Assembly: GCA_031002005.1 (NCBI GenBank) | Contig: CM061919.1 | Location: 36,235,088-36,299,087 of the forward strand | Length of the DNA stretch: 64,000 bases | DNA from: Vandiemenella viatica | Taxonomy: Eukaryota; Arthropoda; Insecta; Orthoptera; Morabidae | Direction of reading: 5' to 3' | In this document: piece by piece, positions 45,897 through 57,596 of the stretch | How positions within the stretch are numbered: the first letter of the stretch is position 1 | Layout of the letters: each line of letters opens with the position of its first letter | Notes under the pieces: model-generated | What the model was told of the DNA's origin: nothing | Seen by the model: the letters and a program-made list of their open reading frames with translations, nothing else | Databases searched by the model: none | Made by a program: the position numbers and the translations under genes

Positions 45897-46309
45897 AACC
45901 TAACGTGCACAATAACTCTCACACAAGCAGAGAAAGATTGTTTCAATCAAAGGCTTTGGTTTCAATTCAAGAATAAACAAGAAAATGACAATGAGAGAAG
46001 TAAAATTACATGTGGTATGCGCGCGCATCTACACTCAAGGGCCGTGCAGGAGAAGGGGTGTTCAGGGGTTGCCACTGCTATATCACACAACGAGGTTATT
46101 GCATAATACCGGCTGATTGTTTAAGAAAACTTTTTTTTTTCCTCACAAAGTTTTAATTTAAGCTAACAGCTTTGATAATCATTGCATTTGTAAAATATTG
46201 TGTTATATTTTTTTTAAACGGACGAAATAAAAGATATATTTTTGTGGCAAAAACCTCGATTGTTCCGCAACCCACCAGTGGGTTGTGATCCATAGGTTGG
46301 GAACTTCTG
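45535..46309 (-). mobile_element. hAT (ZBED5-like) DNA transposon fragment
   Basis: The right end carries the hAT-type terminal repeat: on the minus strand CAGAAGTTCCCAACCTATGG followed by the CCCACTGGTGGG palindrome (46268-46309). The transposase N-terminus is at 45498-45896. The other terminal repeat is missing, so the element is truncated on the left. Confidence 0.7.
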
Positions 46310-46319
46310 ATGCAGTGAA

Positions 46320-46403
46320 TGTATAAATGCACATGCAATAGAAGGTTTCATTTTAGAGTGGAAATATTGACATACGCCAGAGGAAAGGAATTATTCAAGT
46401 TTT

Positions 46404-46447
<44 letters not shown>

Positions 46448-46665
46448 ACGCATTAATGAGCACCATTTCACTGATATGATTACTTTGGTTGAATGAAAGT
46501 AGTTCTACACTGATCATGAACTATGTGACCTAGACAACAATTAAAACCAATATTAAATAGCATATTGTAAGTTCCTAGGATTTTTTTCCTTTTCTTTCAC
46601 TGACGTCATGCAGAAATGCAAATACATAATTACTTCAATATTAAAATTATTATTTGAAAGATTTC
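46320..46665. other. No gene; contains a 38-nt poly-A run
   Basis: 46408-46445 is a pure A-run. It may be the tail of a retrotransposed copy on the plus strand, but no body was recognised upstream apart from the hAT end. Confidence 0.6.
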
Positions 46666-46953
46666 TTAGTTAAGGTATAGCCCCAAAGGAATGGAAATCA
46701 GCATTTATCACCCCTGTACACAAATCAGGCCCCAAAAGTGATATTAGAAACTACAGATCTATTTCTCATTTAAACATAATACCAAAACTCCTGGAATCCA
46801 TTGCTACTAAAAAACTAAAGATTAATGTGTCTCCTTATTTATCACCACACCACTATAGATTTATGGAAAAAAGAAATGTCGAATCAAGCTTATGTATTAC
46901 TTACAACACATTTTATCCTCCTTAGAAAATTGAATTCAAGTTGATCGTATCTA

Positions 46954-48045
46954 TGAGATTTGTTGAAAAAGGTGACACTTTATTTTTATCAGAAAATATT
47001 TATTTATTCATAAATATTTATGTTGTCCCCTTCAAAGTAATCCCCCCCGGATATAATACACTTGTGCCAATTTTTTTCCAATCCTCGAAGCACTTCTGAG
47101 AAGCACTATTTGATACAGCCTTGAGCTCTTTCTGCTATGCAGTCTTTAATCTCCTCAATCGTTGCAAATCTCCATACTTTCACTGGTCTCTTCAATTTTG
47201 AGAACAGGAAAAAGTCGTAGAGAGCCCAATCTGGTGAATATAGTGGCAGAGGCATGATTGTGGTGTTGTTTTTAGCCAAAAATCACTCACAAGCAACAAT
47301 GAGTGAGCTGGTGCATTGTCATGATGCAAAAGCCATGAATTCTTTTCCCACAAATACAAACATTTTTTCGTGTTACTTCTTTCAAATGGCACATAACATC
47401 AAGGTAATACTCCTTATTGACCGTACGACCTGGTAGTAAAAACTCCTGATGCAGTACACCATGGTAATCGAAGAAAACAGTGAGCAAAACCTTAACACTG
47501 GATCGAACTTGGCATGCTTTTTTCGGTCTTGGCTATTCCATTGGGACGATTGGGCCTTGGTTTAGACGTCATAACCATATACCCATGATTCGTCACTAGC
47601 TACGACCCTTCTGCGCAAATCAGGATTATCTTATATGTCATTCAACAACTCCTGAGCTCATGCAACGGTTCTTCTAGTTAAAATTCAGCAGTTTCGAAAA
47701 CAAACTTTGCTGACACACATATCACGCCCAAAACATCCGAAAAAATTGCATGGCAGGAGCCAACTGAGAAGCTGACTTCATCCACAACTTCTTTAACAGT
47801 GATTCGACGATTCTCCAACACCATTTTCTTCATTTCTTCAACATTTTCATCAGTTGTTGACGTGATGGGGAGTCCAGAGCGACGTTCGTCACTGACATCA
47901 TCTTGGCCTTCTTGGAAGAGCTTGTTCCACTTATAAACATTTTCTTTACACGAAGTAGATTCACCATATGCCGCTATCAACATTTCTAATGTTTTGGAGC
48001 ACTTAATTCCATTTTTCACAAAAAATTTGATGCAATCTCTTTGAT

Positions 48046-48079
<34 letters not shown>

Positions 48080-48278
48080 ACAGCAGAAAATCGTCAATCA
48101 CACAAAACACTTCTAAAATTATGACTCTCACAAACAATGCAATGAAAGCTATATAGTTGAAACTGTGAAGATGTGTGTGGGATGAGTGTACCAAAATTAA
48201 AAAAAAAAGAAAGAACGAAAATCGATTGTATGAATCCGGCGAAATTAAAAAGTCGCCTTACTTTTTGAACAAACCTCA
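46954..48278 (-). mobile_element. Decayed mariner (1325 bp) with TA duplication
   Basis: The ends read TGAGATTTGTTGAAAAAG (left) and, complemented, TGAGGTTTGTTCAAAAAG (right), with TA at 46952-46953 and 48279-48280. Its removal restores the LINE codons R-I-Y-T-D-F-S. A T-run (48050-48078) expands a lysine-rich spot of the transposase frame. Confidence 0.85.
47192..48097 (-). pseudogene. Mariner transposase, frameshifted
   Basis: The N-terminal part (47678-48097) has a helix-turn-helix region with IKFFVKNGIKCSKTLEML, VYKWNKLFQEG and RRSGLPITSTTDENV, matching the GRP-S-T linker of mariner proteins. The C-terminal fragments show VFFDYHGVLHQEFLLPGRTVN and HHDNAPAHS (the second catalytic aspartate). 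The frame changes at least twice and the last aspartate region is degraded. It is a different subfamily from the intact mariner at 12219-13481. Confidence 0.8.
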
Positions 48279-48506
48279 TATACTGATTTCAGTAAAGCTT
48301 TTGATACAGTAAATCATAAACTACTTGTTCTCAAACTTAAATCTTTAGGGATAGTAGGATCCCTTCTCAAGTGGCTAGAAAGTTATTTAACTAACAGTTA
48401 AATATAAAGCATTTACTTCAATTGAAATATCAGTACTATCTGGTGTCCCACAGCGTTCCCATCTCGGTTCACTTCTGTTTATCATACATCTTTAAATGAT
48501 CAATTC

Positions 48507-48561
48507 TTGTATATATATATATATATATAATAGTATATATATATATATATATATATATATT
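48507..48561. repeat. TA microsatellite
   Basis: Two TA runs separated by ATAGTA. Confidence 0.95.
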
Positions 48562-49630
48562 TGCAATATCAGAAACGGCTCTAACGATTTCGATTGAATT
48601 TCATATTTAGATAATGTTTTGTTTTTTTAAGATTAACTAAATAGTTGTCTTCCCTGCAAAAATCCAGTTTTACAAAATACGAATCATTTTTGCCCTTGGT
48701 ATCTCGAAAACAGCTCTAAAACATTCTCGTAGATGATTCAAGTACCAGGAAGCCTACAAATATTTTCTCTTTGGTTTCAAGGAACTCATATATTTAAACA
48801 AACAATTCATGTATACTAGCTGACCAATGGGAATATTTCACACAATATCATGATCAATAACCGAATGGTAATATAATAATGAGGATATAAGTAAATACAA
48901 GTATTTATTAATGAAGAGTAGTAATAAATACCAATTTCACTATAAAAAGTCGTTAACATTAAATACTATATATTTATTGTTAAACATTTTAAAATTAAAA
49001 ATTTTAAAAAATATTGACTCTGTCAGAAGCCATTTTTTACTTCTCTGAAAACAATATTAGCAGTTGTAATCTGATCATCATTGATTTTATGAACGTATGT
49101 ATTTCGAGCACAAAAATAAATATTAATGGATCTACAAATACATGATAAATTCATATATGTGTAACAAAAAACAGATTCTGATAAATATAATCCTGCGTTT
49201 TTAAGTGTCTGACCTTGTTCTTTTTATAAGTTCAAATTGTTTACTTATAAATTAGAAAGGCAGGATTGGTGGTGTGAGGTTAATGCGAGGTAAGAGCGTA
49301 GTTTTATCGGAGTGAATTAATTAAGCACTGATGATGTACTCCTCTAATAGAATTACCACTAATCTTGAACCATCAATTAATCCCTGATTAGCCTTAATAT
49401 TGCTATTTAACATAAAAATAGAATTTTTCTTTAAAAGCAATATATGAGGTGTAAACCAGATGATCTCGGAAATTGCTCTAGTGATTTGGATGAAATTTCA
49501 TATGTAGATAACGATTTGCCTTTCAAGTCTGTAATACGATTGTCCAAAAAAATCAATTCTTGGATTTGGTATCTCAGAAATCGCCCTAACCTCATCTCGT
49601 TGGATTCAGGTTCCAATAAGCCTACTGATG
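48562..49630. other. Possible Helitron-related repeat debris
   Basis: Three diverged copies of a short segment (AGAAACGGCTCTAACGATTT at 48570, a similar one at 48700, and GGAAATTGCTCTAGTGATTT at 49468) and an ACTAGCTGACC at about 48816, which in complement would be a Helitron-like CTAG-T end. No coding domain. The identification is tentative. Confidence 0.25.
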
Positions 49631-49631
49631 A

Positions 49632-50642
49632 TGTAGTCTTCTTGGGAGAGTAGCAGATTAATCAAGCAGTTTCCACAAGATATTTCACAAACTGAAACTC
49701 CGTCGCAATCTTCTGGTGAAGTGCTGGGCCTGACGGAAGGATGCATTCTTATAGCCTCTGAATGCAAGTGTCGTTGACGCGCATGCAGCTGGTTCGCTGA
49801 CTCGGTTAATGCCTAGGAGGTGGGGTGGGGGTAACGCCGGTAGGAGGCAGATGTTGGTTTAGTTGGTCAGCGGCTCCCGTGCTGTGCACTTCGGCATGCT
49901 GAAGACGTACTGCATTAATGACTGGCATCCAAGCATCGCTTAGTTGATATCCACAGTCCTGGTTGATGATATTGTGCATGGTGCGATTTTCAACTGCTGC
50001 TGTAAGAATACAGTCCCAGAAGTTTCTGGTACACACCAATATCCTGATGTTTTCAAAATCGAAGCCATGGCTCTGTTCCCGGCTGTGTTCCGCACCTGCA
50101 GATTTTTCACTCTGCCCCAAACACACCTGTCGGGCGTGTACCAGACATAGCTGGTTAAAGCACCGTACCGTCTGGCCTATGTATCTCTTTCCTCATTCAC
50201 ATGAAATGCTATAAACTCCTGGTGCTCGGAAAACCAGGTCGTCCTTGGGGGAGTGCAAGATGTTCTTCAGCTTTGGTGATGGTAGGAAGATGGTCTTAAT
50301 CCCGTTTTTGATCAGAACTCTACCAATCCTTGACACTGCAGCACCAGACTATGGCAAGAAGGCTAGGCGATCCTGTTATTAAGCCTGTGTCTCGGTTCTC
50401 GGAATGCCAATCTTATCTGTTGCTCCAAGTACCCATTGCGTCTGAATGTCTGCCATAGATGATTAACTTCGCGAGGTAGGTTGGCGACATCACATATCGC
50501 TCGCGCCTTGTGTACTAGCGTGGTGAGCACCGTATTGCAATGTGCCAGGTGGTGATCACTACGTGTGTTCAGGTACAGGTCAGTGTTCATAGGCTTTCTG
50601 TTCACAGTGTGTCTGAGTATCCCATCTGGTTTTCTTTCTATA
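49632..50642 (-). mobile_element. PLE 3' part (5'-truncated)
   Basis: On the minus strand: RT C-terminus (ERKPDG in a shifted frame, then NRKPMNTDLYLNTRSDHH), a broken GIY-YIG region (50126-50320), and the 3' part with SEKSAGAEHSREQSHGFDF, DCGYQLSDAWMPVINA, a degraded hammerhead-like stem-loop (CAGAAGATTGCGAC near 49711) and the terminal tail near 49640. It is related to the copies at 57600-58680 and 63040-64000. Multiple stops. Confidence 0.8.
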
Positions 50643-50865
50643 AGAATTTATTTATTTATTTACTTGTTTACGGACTTTGGGTCCATTTGTACAACTTTAA
50701 AAATTCACAATGGTTGGTGTACAATGCTTTAAATATCATACAAAACAATTTAATAAAGAAAAATGACTACATATACTAGAATAATAAACTTTTACAAAAT
50801 ACTAAACTACCAAGTCAAAAACAAAAAATAATAATAATAATTAATTAAAAAATACTGTTACTTGT

Positions 50866-51144
50866 TCATTCATATCTTAAGATACAAGAGCGTAACAAAC
50901 TGTCTTGGTTTGATGATATTATTCCAAGTTTAACTCTATTATGACAGTTAGCAAGCTTGCACATTCTTGTTAGGGGATTATTTTCTGTATACAAGTGTTT
51001 ATATTTCATTAGGGAAAATGTTGTTGTTTGACGAGTAATTCTTTGGGGAACATTGAATCTTAAACTGCCTAGCAATTCTGAACAATCAATATTACCATTG
51101 CACAAATTTAACAAATATTTTATACATATACAAGAATTGATCAT
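50866..51144 (-). pseudogene. CR1-like LINE RT C-terminal region
   Basis: A 92-residue frame with YLLNLCNGNIDCSELLGSLRFNVPQRITRQ and HNRVKLGI. It forms the C-terminal tail of the minus-strand LINE, just before its 3' untranslated end. There is no catalytic motif. Assigned by position and by the pattern of conserved N-R-Q residues seen in LINE C-terminal tails. Confidence 0.5.
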
Positions 51145-51197
51145 TTAAAGATATAAGATAAACAGAAGTGGACCGAGATGGGAACACTGTGGGATAA

Positions 51198-52326
51198 GCA
51201 CAAGTTACTTACACCGTGTCAACATGGATTTCGGAAGAAGAGATCGTGTGAAACACAATTAGCCCTATTTTCCCATGACTTAATGAAATTTATCGATGCA
51301 GGTTCGCAATTTGATGCAGTTTTCTTGGGTTTTCAGAAAGCTTTTGATTCGTTATCACACAACCAACTTTTAGCGAAGATTCGAGCTTACGGTATTTTGG
51401 CTCAGATTTGTGAGTGGATACATGATTTTCTAACTGATCGATCACAGTATGTCATTGTCGATGGGGAAGCCTCTTCTAAGACAAATGTTACTTCGGGTGT
51501 TCTTCAAGAAAGTGTAATAGGACCACTTCTTTTCTTAATATTTATAAATGACCTAGGTGACAACATCAAATGCAGGTTGCGATTGTTTGCCGATGATGCA
51601 GTTATCTATAGGGAAATAAGGTGCCCCGACGATTGCTTAGAAATTCAGCGCGATTTGGAAGATATTTTCGATTGGTGTCGTAAATGGCAGCTTACACTTA
51701 ATTGCAAAAAGTGTAAGGCAATGCGGATAAGTAACAAAAAGAATCAGTTTGTTCATGAATACAAAATAAGCAATTCAGCTGTTGACACGGTTGATTCCCT
51801 AAAGTATCTGGGGGTGATAGTACAAAGAAACATGAAATGGGACATGCACATAGCTTCCGTCGTAGGCAAGGCGAATTCTAAATTGCGATTCAAAGGTCGT
51901 ATTTTGAGGAATTATAATACTCATACAAAGGAGATAGCATATAGAGCACTAGTGCTTCTGCATCTGGATTACTGTTGTGGAGTTTGGGATCCGTATCGCA
52001 AGGCTCTGATTGACTCAGTGGAGAGGGTGCAGAGGAGAGCCGCTCGATTCGTGACTGGTTGCTACGGCCCTTATGAAAGCGTCACAGAATTGATACATAG
52101 ATTGGGCTGGGATAGTTGGGAAGATAGACGACGTAGCTTGCATTCAAATTTATTGGAGAATATGCGAAAAAAATTAAATTTCGAGTGCAATGAAATACTT
52201 CTTCCGCCAACCTATTTAGGTCGTAATGACCGGAGGGATAAGATTAGAGAAATAAGATGCCGTATGTATGCTTTTATGTATTCCTTCTTTCCTCGCGCTA
52301 TTCGGGGTTGGAATGCGCGGGTTTAG
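51198..52326 (+). CDS. CR1/L2-like RT, C-terminal 376 residues, open frame
   Basis: The frame is open from a methionine at 51178, but the first residues are encoded by flanking DNA. The LINE part starts at about HKLLTPCQHGFRKKRSC. It contains GFQKAFDSLSHNQL, SGVLQESVIGPLLFLIF, FADDAVIYREI (intact catalytic pair), CKKCKAMRISNKKN, KYLGVIVQRNMKW, VQRRAARFVTG and SVTELIHRLGWDSWEDRRR, i.e. RT palm, thumb and C-terminal domain. The endonuclease and RT fingers are absent through 5' truncation, so it is not functional despite having no stop. The usual PQGSxLGPLLF reads LQESVIGPLLF. Confidence 0.9.
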
Positions 52327-52400
52327 GATTGGTGCTTAGCACCCTCTGCCACCCACAATGTTTGTGACTTGCAGAGTATGTATGTAGATGTAGATGTAGA
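51198..52400 (+). mobile_element. CR1/L2-like LINE, 5'-truncated, TGTAGA tail
   Basis: The insertion lies between host sequences CTGTGGG and ACACCAG, shown by comparison with the same LINE region at 48440-48470. It has no TSD beyond one base. It starts ATAAGCACAAG within the RT and ends in a TGTAGATGTAGATGTAG repeat. Same family as 35855-36703. Confidence 0.9.
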
Positions 52401-52795
52401 CACCAGATAGTACTGATACTTCAATTGAAGTAAATGATTTATATTTAACCATTTGAACCCTGTTAGTTAAACAAGTTTCTAGCCACTTGAGAAGGGATCC
52501 CACTATCCCAAAAGATTTAAGTTTGAGAACAAGTAGTTCATGATTGACCTAATCAAAAGCTTTACTGAAGTCAGCATATATTCAATCAACTTGAGTTCCA
52601 TTTTCTGAGGAGGATAAAATGTATTGCGAGTAACACATTAAGTTCGATTGGACATTTCTTCCTTCCATGAATCCATACTGGTTTGCTGACAAGTAAGGAG
52701 ACATAGTAATCTTTAATTTTTTAGTAGCAATGGATTCCAGGAGTTTTGGTATTATGTTTAAATTTGAAATAGGTCCAGAGTTTCTAATATCACTT

Positions 52796-53651
52796 TGTCA
52801 CATAACGATAGCTTATTGTACCTTTCAATTTCTGTGTAGCATATGAGTCAAAGACAAGTAACGGGTATGAGTTCAACTAACGATCTCTGCGATTGATAGG
52901 AGTATCGCTGATCTATGGCGGAAGGTTGCATGTTGAGCAAGCACGTGTGTGCATAGGAGTAATGAACAGTGAAGTAATCTTGTGCTAAAAGAAGTTTTGT
53001 TCGTGCTACCACGACAGAAGAGGGCTGGTTGTCGTTTTTGGTAACGCTTGTTGAAGCCAGTCACTCGAAGACAAAGTGATTAGTCAGTTTGACTGTTGTG
53101 AGAATGGTGGTGTTGAAAGTAGCAGTTATCATGGATACAAATTATGCTCTTCCACATCGGTTTAATTAGCTCTGGCCAGCGTTTAGTACTGTTGGATAAG
53201 CCAGTGGCTACTAGTGAATGCTGTGTGAACAATATAGACGTTAAACTGTTGTTACAAGCGTATTACGATCATGACAACATAACAAAGGACAGTGTTGTGA
53301 TAAATGTGGAACGTTAAGAACGCTTGCACTCGTTTCGGGACTTGCAATCTTCACAAACAATTATTCAGGGTAGTCATTAATTCTTCTTGATGACAAACTA
53401 AATAAATATGGTTTGGTGGTCGGTGGTGTAACTGAAAAACTTAGTGCAATAAATAGTGTTTGTGCTTAGCATACGTCTTTGTGAGTTTTGTTCAGTTAGA
53501 ATATTTGCAAAGCACTCCTACCCTCCATACAACCAGGCGGCCGTGTTAACAATACCTGAATAATTTCTTTTATGAACGAAGTACCGATAGCCTAAAGGCA
53601 AGATAAAATGATATTTATTATTAATTAAAAACAGCCATTTATAATTCCACA
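52796..53651 (+). mobile_element. Solo LTR (856 bp) with 4-bp TSD
   Basis: ACTT is duplicated at 52792-52795 and 53652-53655, and the insert begins TGTCACATAACG and ends AATTCCACA (TG...CA). The uninterrupted target is seen in the relative LINE at 46730-46750. An AATAAA lies at about 53449. No internal coding region. It is most likely a solo LTR of a Gypsy or BEL element, orientation inferred from the polyadenylation signal. Confidence 0.8.
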
Positions 53652-53710
53652 ACTTTTGGGGCCTGATTTGTGTACAGGAGTGATAAAAGCTGATTTACAT
53701 TGATTTGGGA

Positions 53711-55100
53711 CTATACATCACTAAGACATCTATCAAATAATAATTTCAATATTGAAGTTATTATATATTTGCATTTCTTAAGCAAAATTGGTGGAATACC
53801 ATCAGGACCAGCACTTTTATTGTCATCAAGTTTTTCAATTTTTGAGAAAATTTCTGAATTGGAAATATTAATTGAATTTATAGTAAAATTTGTTTGATCC
53901 TCTAAATTTATTGCAGTGTTATGAGAGGGTTTATAAAATGATTTAAAGTATTCCGCAAATGCATTAACTATACTTGTAACTCCAATTAGGGCCTGCGAGT
54001 CTTTAAACATAACATTGGGTAAATCTCTACTACTTTTGGAGTTAACATATTTCCAAAATTTTGAAGATTTTCTTTACTTGAAGTTCCTATTTCAATACTG
54101 AAGTTATTAAGGTCTCTTTTGGCTAAGGTCTTGCATTTATTTCTAAGATTAGAAAATTGAGAGTAATTTTGTCCTTTTTGCTTGTAAAGAATACGAGCCA
54201 TCTTTTTTCTCGATGATAGTGGTTCTGAGTTCCTTAGAGTACCATCTTGGGAATTTTTAAATAAGATTTGCTTTCTTGGTACATACAAATTTATACACTT
54301 ATTTATACAAGAGTAAAATCCACTGACACGCTCCTCAAAAGTGTTTCCATTCCAGTTAATATTAGCAAGGAAATTTCCCAATTCTAATGTTATACTAGGA
54401 TAATCTGCATTACTAAAATCTTTAATCCAATTTTTGTTTTGTACCAAGGGGTTGTCACACTTAACGATGTACTCTAAACAGAAAGATGGATGATAAGCAT
54501 TGGAAGATACTACACACTCGTTAGCTAAAGAACAATTTATATTTAGAAAGTTTGCGAATATAAGATCAAGTGATACACCAAAGATATTAACTCTGTTATT
54601 AATTTGAAAACGGTTTAATAACGAGGTAGTATCCGAAAATTTCTTTGATAGTGTTTTCCCCCCAAGAGTTGTCTTAGCAGTGTAGAAAGGATAGCTGCCA
54701 TTATTACTGTGTTTCCACTGCACGTTTGGCATATTAAAGTCTCCAAACAGTAACCAGTAAGAGTTTGTGAACTTAAGATTTATTTCTTCGACAGCCTTGC
54801 AGTAAGAAATCATAGTAGTTTCTGTTGTTAATGGAGGAAAGTATGAAATTCCTATGATTAAGCTATTATTATTTCCTAAGATTCTTATAAATAAATCCTC
54901 AACATCAGTCGATACTTTTAACTGGAGACATTGTTATTTATTCTTAATGCTATTAGAACACCACCACCTTGAGAAAATTGACTACTGTTTAAATTTCTGT
55001 CATTTATAAACTTTTGGGTCAAGCCATGTCTCTATCAACACAGTAACATCATAATCTTTTAAAATGTAATTTGCCTTTTCAACTTCCCTGAAGTCGATGC
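53711..55100 (-). pseudogene. CR1-like LINE endonuclease and RT N-terminus
   Basis: The longest frame, 53986-54813 (275 residues), carries the C-terminal half of the AP-like endonuclease: WLLFGDFNMPNVQW, DLIFAN and an altered SSNAYHPSF where SDHxxI is usual. A basic linker follows. The next frame (53711-54010) has FKSFYKPSH and KLDDNKSAGPDGIPPILLKKC, the RT entry. Upstream, broken frames reach about 55100 with ETWLDPKVYK and GGGVLIAL-like segments. A frameshift near 54000 and upstream stops inactivate it. Confidence 0.85.
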
Positions 55101-55129
55101 ACATTTTGATAATAAAATTTTATGCAATT

Positions 55130-55936
55130 TATACAGTTAAGTTTTTTGAATGTTTATTGTTATACATTATATGAACTATCTTAGGTTGACCATTAACATA
55201 TTTAATAGTTTTTACCACTTTATCCTTATTCAGGATGTTTAATTGGTCACGAAGCTTGTTTAAGTCCTTTCTCTGCATCAGAGTTAAGTCAGCATAAATT
55301 TTTATTGGGTTATCACTTTTGTGTTTGTTTCTCAAAACTGTCAGAACAGTCTCAGAGTCATTCATAACCACTTTAATTGGTCTAAGTTGTCCCTAATCGA
55401 AAACATTCGAACTGTTTCACTTCACAAGGCAGTTTCAGACCATTAAAAATTTATGATACCGATTTTTTATCCGATTCAATCAACTCAGTAAATGCGATTA
55501 TATCAGACTCTTTTACATTGAATACAATTAAGTTGCTCTTGCACATAGCTCTGTCAGTCATTTCATCAAAGATCGAAGATTGTACATCGATGTTTTTAAC
55601 CTCCTCATTTTCAGTTGGTGAACTAATATTGCCTGATTTTAATTGTTCAATTGTTTTATTCATTTTGTTCACATCCTCTGACAGCTTTGCAATTTGTGTT
55701 TATACCTGTGGAAGCGATCATAACCCGTTCTCACAGTCACTACAAAAGAATTTCAGTGAATGCTTTTTAAGTTCTAGACACCTAACATCAGATGCAGTTA
55801 GTTCTCCACAGTCCACATGGATAGGACGCTGGCAACTATCACATTTGAAGTACTTTCCAAGATCTTCTTCGCATGAGGAATTACAAACCAAACAGATTAA
55901 AGCCATTATACCAATTTCAACCCAGCCTTGAAACAC
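55130..55936 (-). pseudogene. CR1-like LINE ORF1 with PHD finger
   Basis: The frame at 55718-55936 encodes CLVCNSSCEEDLGKYFKCDSC, RPIHVDC and FFCSDC: the C4HC3 spacing of a PHD finger. A coiled-coil-like middle follows (55451-55672, NKTIEQLKSG, SNLIVFNVKES), then a C-terminal part (55129-55371, RNKHKSDNPIKIYADLTLMQ and YVNGQPKIVHI). PHD-finger ORF1 proteins are known from CR1-clade LINEs. Three frames separated by stops/indels show it is broken. ORF1 would bind element RNA and possibly histone tails. Confidence 0.75.
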
Positions 55937-56176
55937 GATACAGAGAATTATTTAAAAACACACACACACACATGCATTCGCACAAGCTTCAATCAATAAA
56001 CACGATTTTATGTTTCTTTGAACATAAAATCATATCACGAATGGTGTATATTATATTTAGTTCTCATTTAATAAGCGTCAGAAGAAAATTGCGATCAGTA
56101 ATCCACCTTAAAACACATTTATTCACGGAGTGTCACTGTATATCATCTTGCGCGCCCATGGACATCTTAATTTTTA

Positions 56177-57390
56177 TTAAATGTCTAAGAAAGGAAACCG
56201 GCCATTCTCTTCCACCTCCATTGTGAATTGGATATTTTTGTTGATGCTATTCAGATGCTGGAGAAAATATTCTAGTCTGTCCCTGCCGTGGGGCCAAATG
56301 ACAAAGGTGAGGTCCACGTATTGGTAAAACACACTTGGCTGCATGGGAGCACTTCCCAGTGCTTTATCTTTGAAGTACTCCATGAAGAAATTTGTGATCG
56401 CCAGCAACAAGATGCTGCTCATGGCTACTCCATCAACCTGTTTGTAGTACTCCCTGTTATACAGGAAGTACGCCGACTGGAGTGTGTGCCAGAACAACTC
56501 AACTAATCTGGGCTCAAAATGCTGTTCTAATAGAGCCAGTGTCTCATTCAGAGGGACCCTGGTGAACAGAGACATCACATCGAAGCTCACCAGTAAGTCA
56601 TGCTGACCAAGACGGAGTTCCTTGATGATGTCGATAAACCTTGCAGAGTTTGTCATGTCGTGATGACATATTCCCACAAGTGGGGTCAGCAGCACACTTA
56701 AGTTTCGGGCCAGATGGTACATGGCTGATCCGAAGGCACTAACTAATGGCCGCGATGGGTTGCCTTCTTCATGTACCTTAGGAAGTCCGTAGAGCCTGGA
56801 TGGAACAGCCATATGGGACTGTAGCAGTTTTACTGTAATCAGGACTACAGTGGAGTTTCCATTGTCAGCTGGCAAGGCCATAATGTCTTTGATGTTCCGT
56901 AGTGTACGAAGTGCCCTAAGTCAGCAGCTCAGATGTTGGACCGCTGTGGCCTGGCTTTGCATAAAATACGGCATGTTTCACGCCTCATTTCTTCTGACGC
57001 CTCTGTAGGCAAACAGCGGACAGTCTGCTCAACTCACATGGGACTGTAGCAGTTTTTCTGTATCCTCAGGCAGATCAGAATTCTTTAGTATGACTGTCGT
57101 CTTCCTTGCCACAGCATTCTTTGGTCTTGTGGAAAATTGCAGTAGGATTCATCCCATCACCAGATCTTCCATCTTTCGTCAATATTCCACCATAGTCAGG
57201 ACTACAGAAGCATTTCCAATTGTCAGCCAGCAAGACAATAATGTCTTTGTTGTTCTATAGTACTCGAAGTGCCCTTCATTCAGGTGCTGTGATATTGGAC
57301 CTCAGCGGTTTTGCTTTGCATAAAATATGGCAGGTTTGATACCTCATTTCCACTGCCACCTCTGTAGGCAAACCAGTAACAATTTCCTTA
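56177..57390 (-). pseudogene. PLE RT N-terminal and palm region (inverted segment)
   Basis: The open frame 56177-56881 contains RLYGLPKVHEEGNPSRPLVSA, FDVMSLFTRVPLNETL, YKQVDGVAMSSILL and the catalytic region YQYVDLTFVIW, where the second aspartate is replaced by leucine. The N-terminal part (56890-57390) is broken and contains a local duplication: the segment around GGGACTGTAGCAGTTTT and GTCTTTGATGTTC / GTCTTTGTTGTTC recurs at about 56815-56900 and 57042-57260. Not functional. Confidence 0.8.
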
Positions 57391-57596
57391 TACAGTATGG
57401 ACCTCGGTACTGGAGTGAAGTTAAGTCTTTTGGATAGCACCGATATGGTGTCAGTGTCAATTTTCCCACCACTTAGATTAATGACTGTTTACTGTCTGAT
57501 TCCAATGAGCCATTTGAGCTGCGGGCAAGTCGGGAGAACTTGCCGCATTGTCGTGCTGTTGCACGGTGTTGAACAATGAGACTTTCTGCAACCATG

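Larger units (their letters stand above)
46668..48500 (+). mobile_element. CR1-like LINE fragment (+) carrying a mariner relic
   Basis: The RT frame WKSAFITPVHKSG, RNYRSISHLNIIPKLLE and SPHHYRFMEKRNVESS runs to VDRIY, is interrupted by the mariner, and continues TDFSKAFDTVNHKLL to about 48480. It is the same family as the minus-strand LINE at 50645-56140. It ends near the TA tract at 48510. Neither end is complete. Confidence 0.8.
50645..56140 (-). mobile_element. CR1-like LINE with PHD-finger ORF1 (interrupted twice)
   Basis: The minus-strand order is ORF1 (55130-55936), endonuclease (54000-55100), RT start (53711-54010), RT middle (52400-52795), then RT C-terminus (50866-51144) and a 3' end with an AAAT-type repeat (about 50645-50660). 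It is split by a solo LTR (52796-53651) and a plus-strand LINE (51198-52400). Sequence continuity at both sites was checked against the plus-strand relative at 46668-48500. Frames are broken, so it is inactive. Confidence 0.85.

Noticed and set aside
47678..48194. Lysine-run proteins (KKKKK) on the minus strand
   Set aside because: The lysines come from an A/T homopolymer expansion in a mariner relic.
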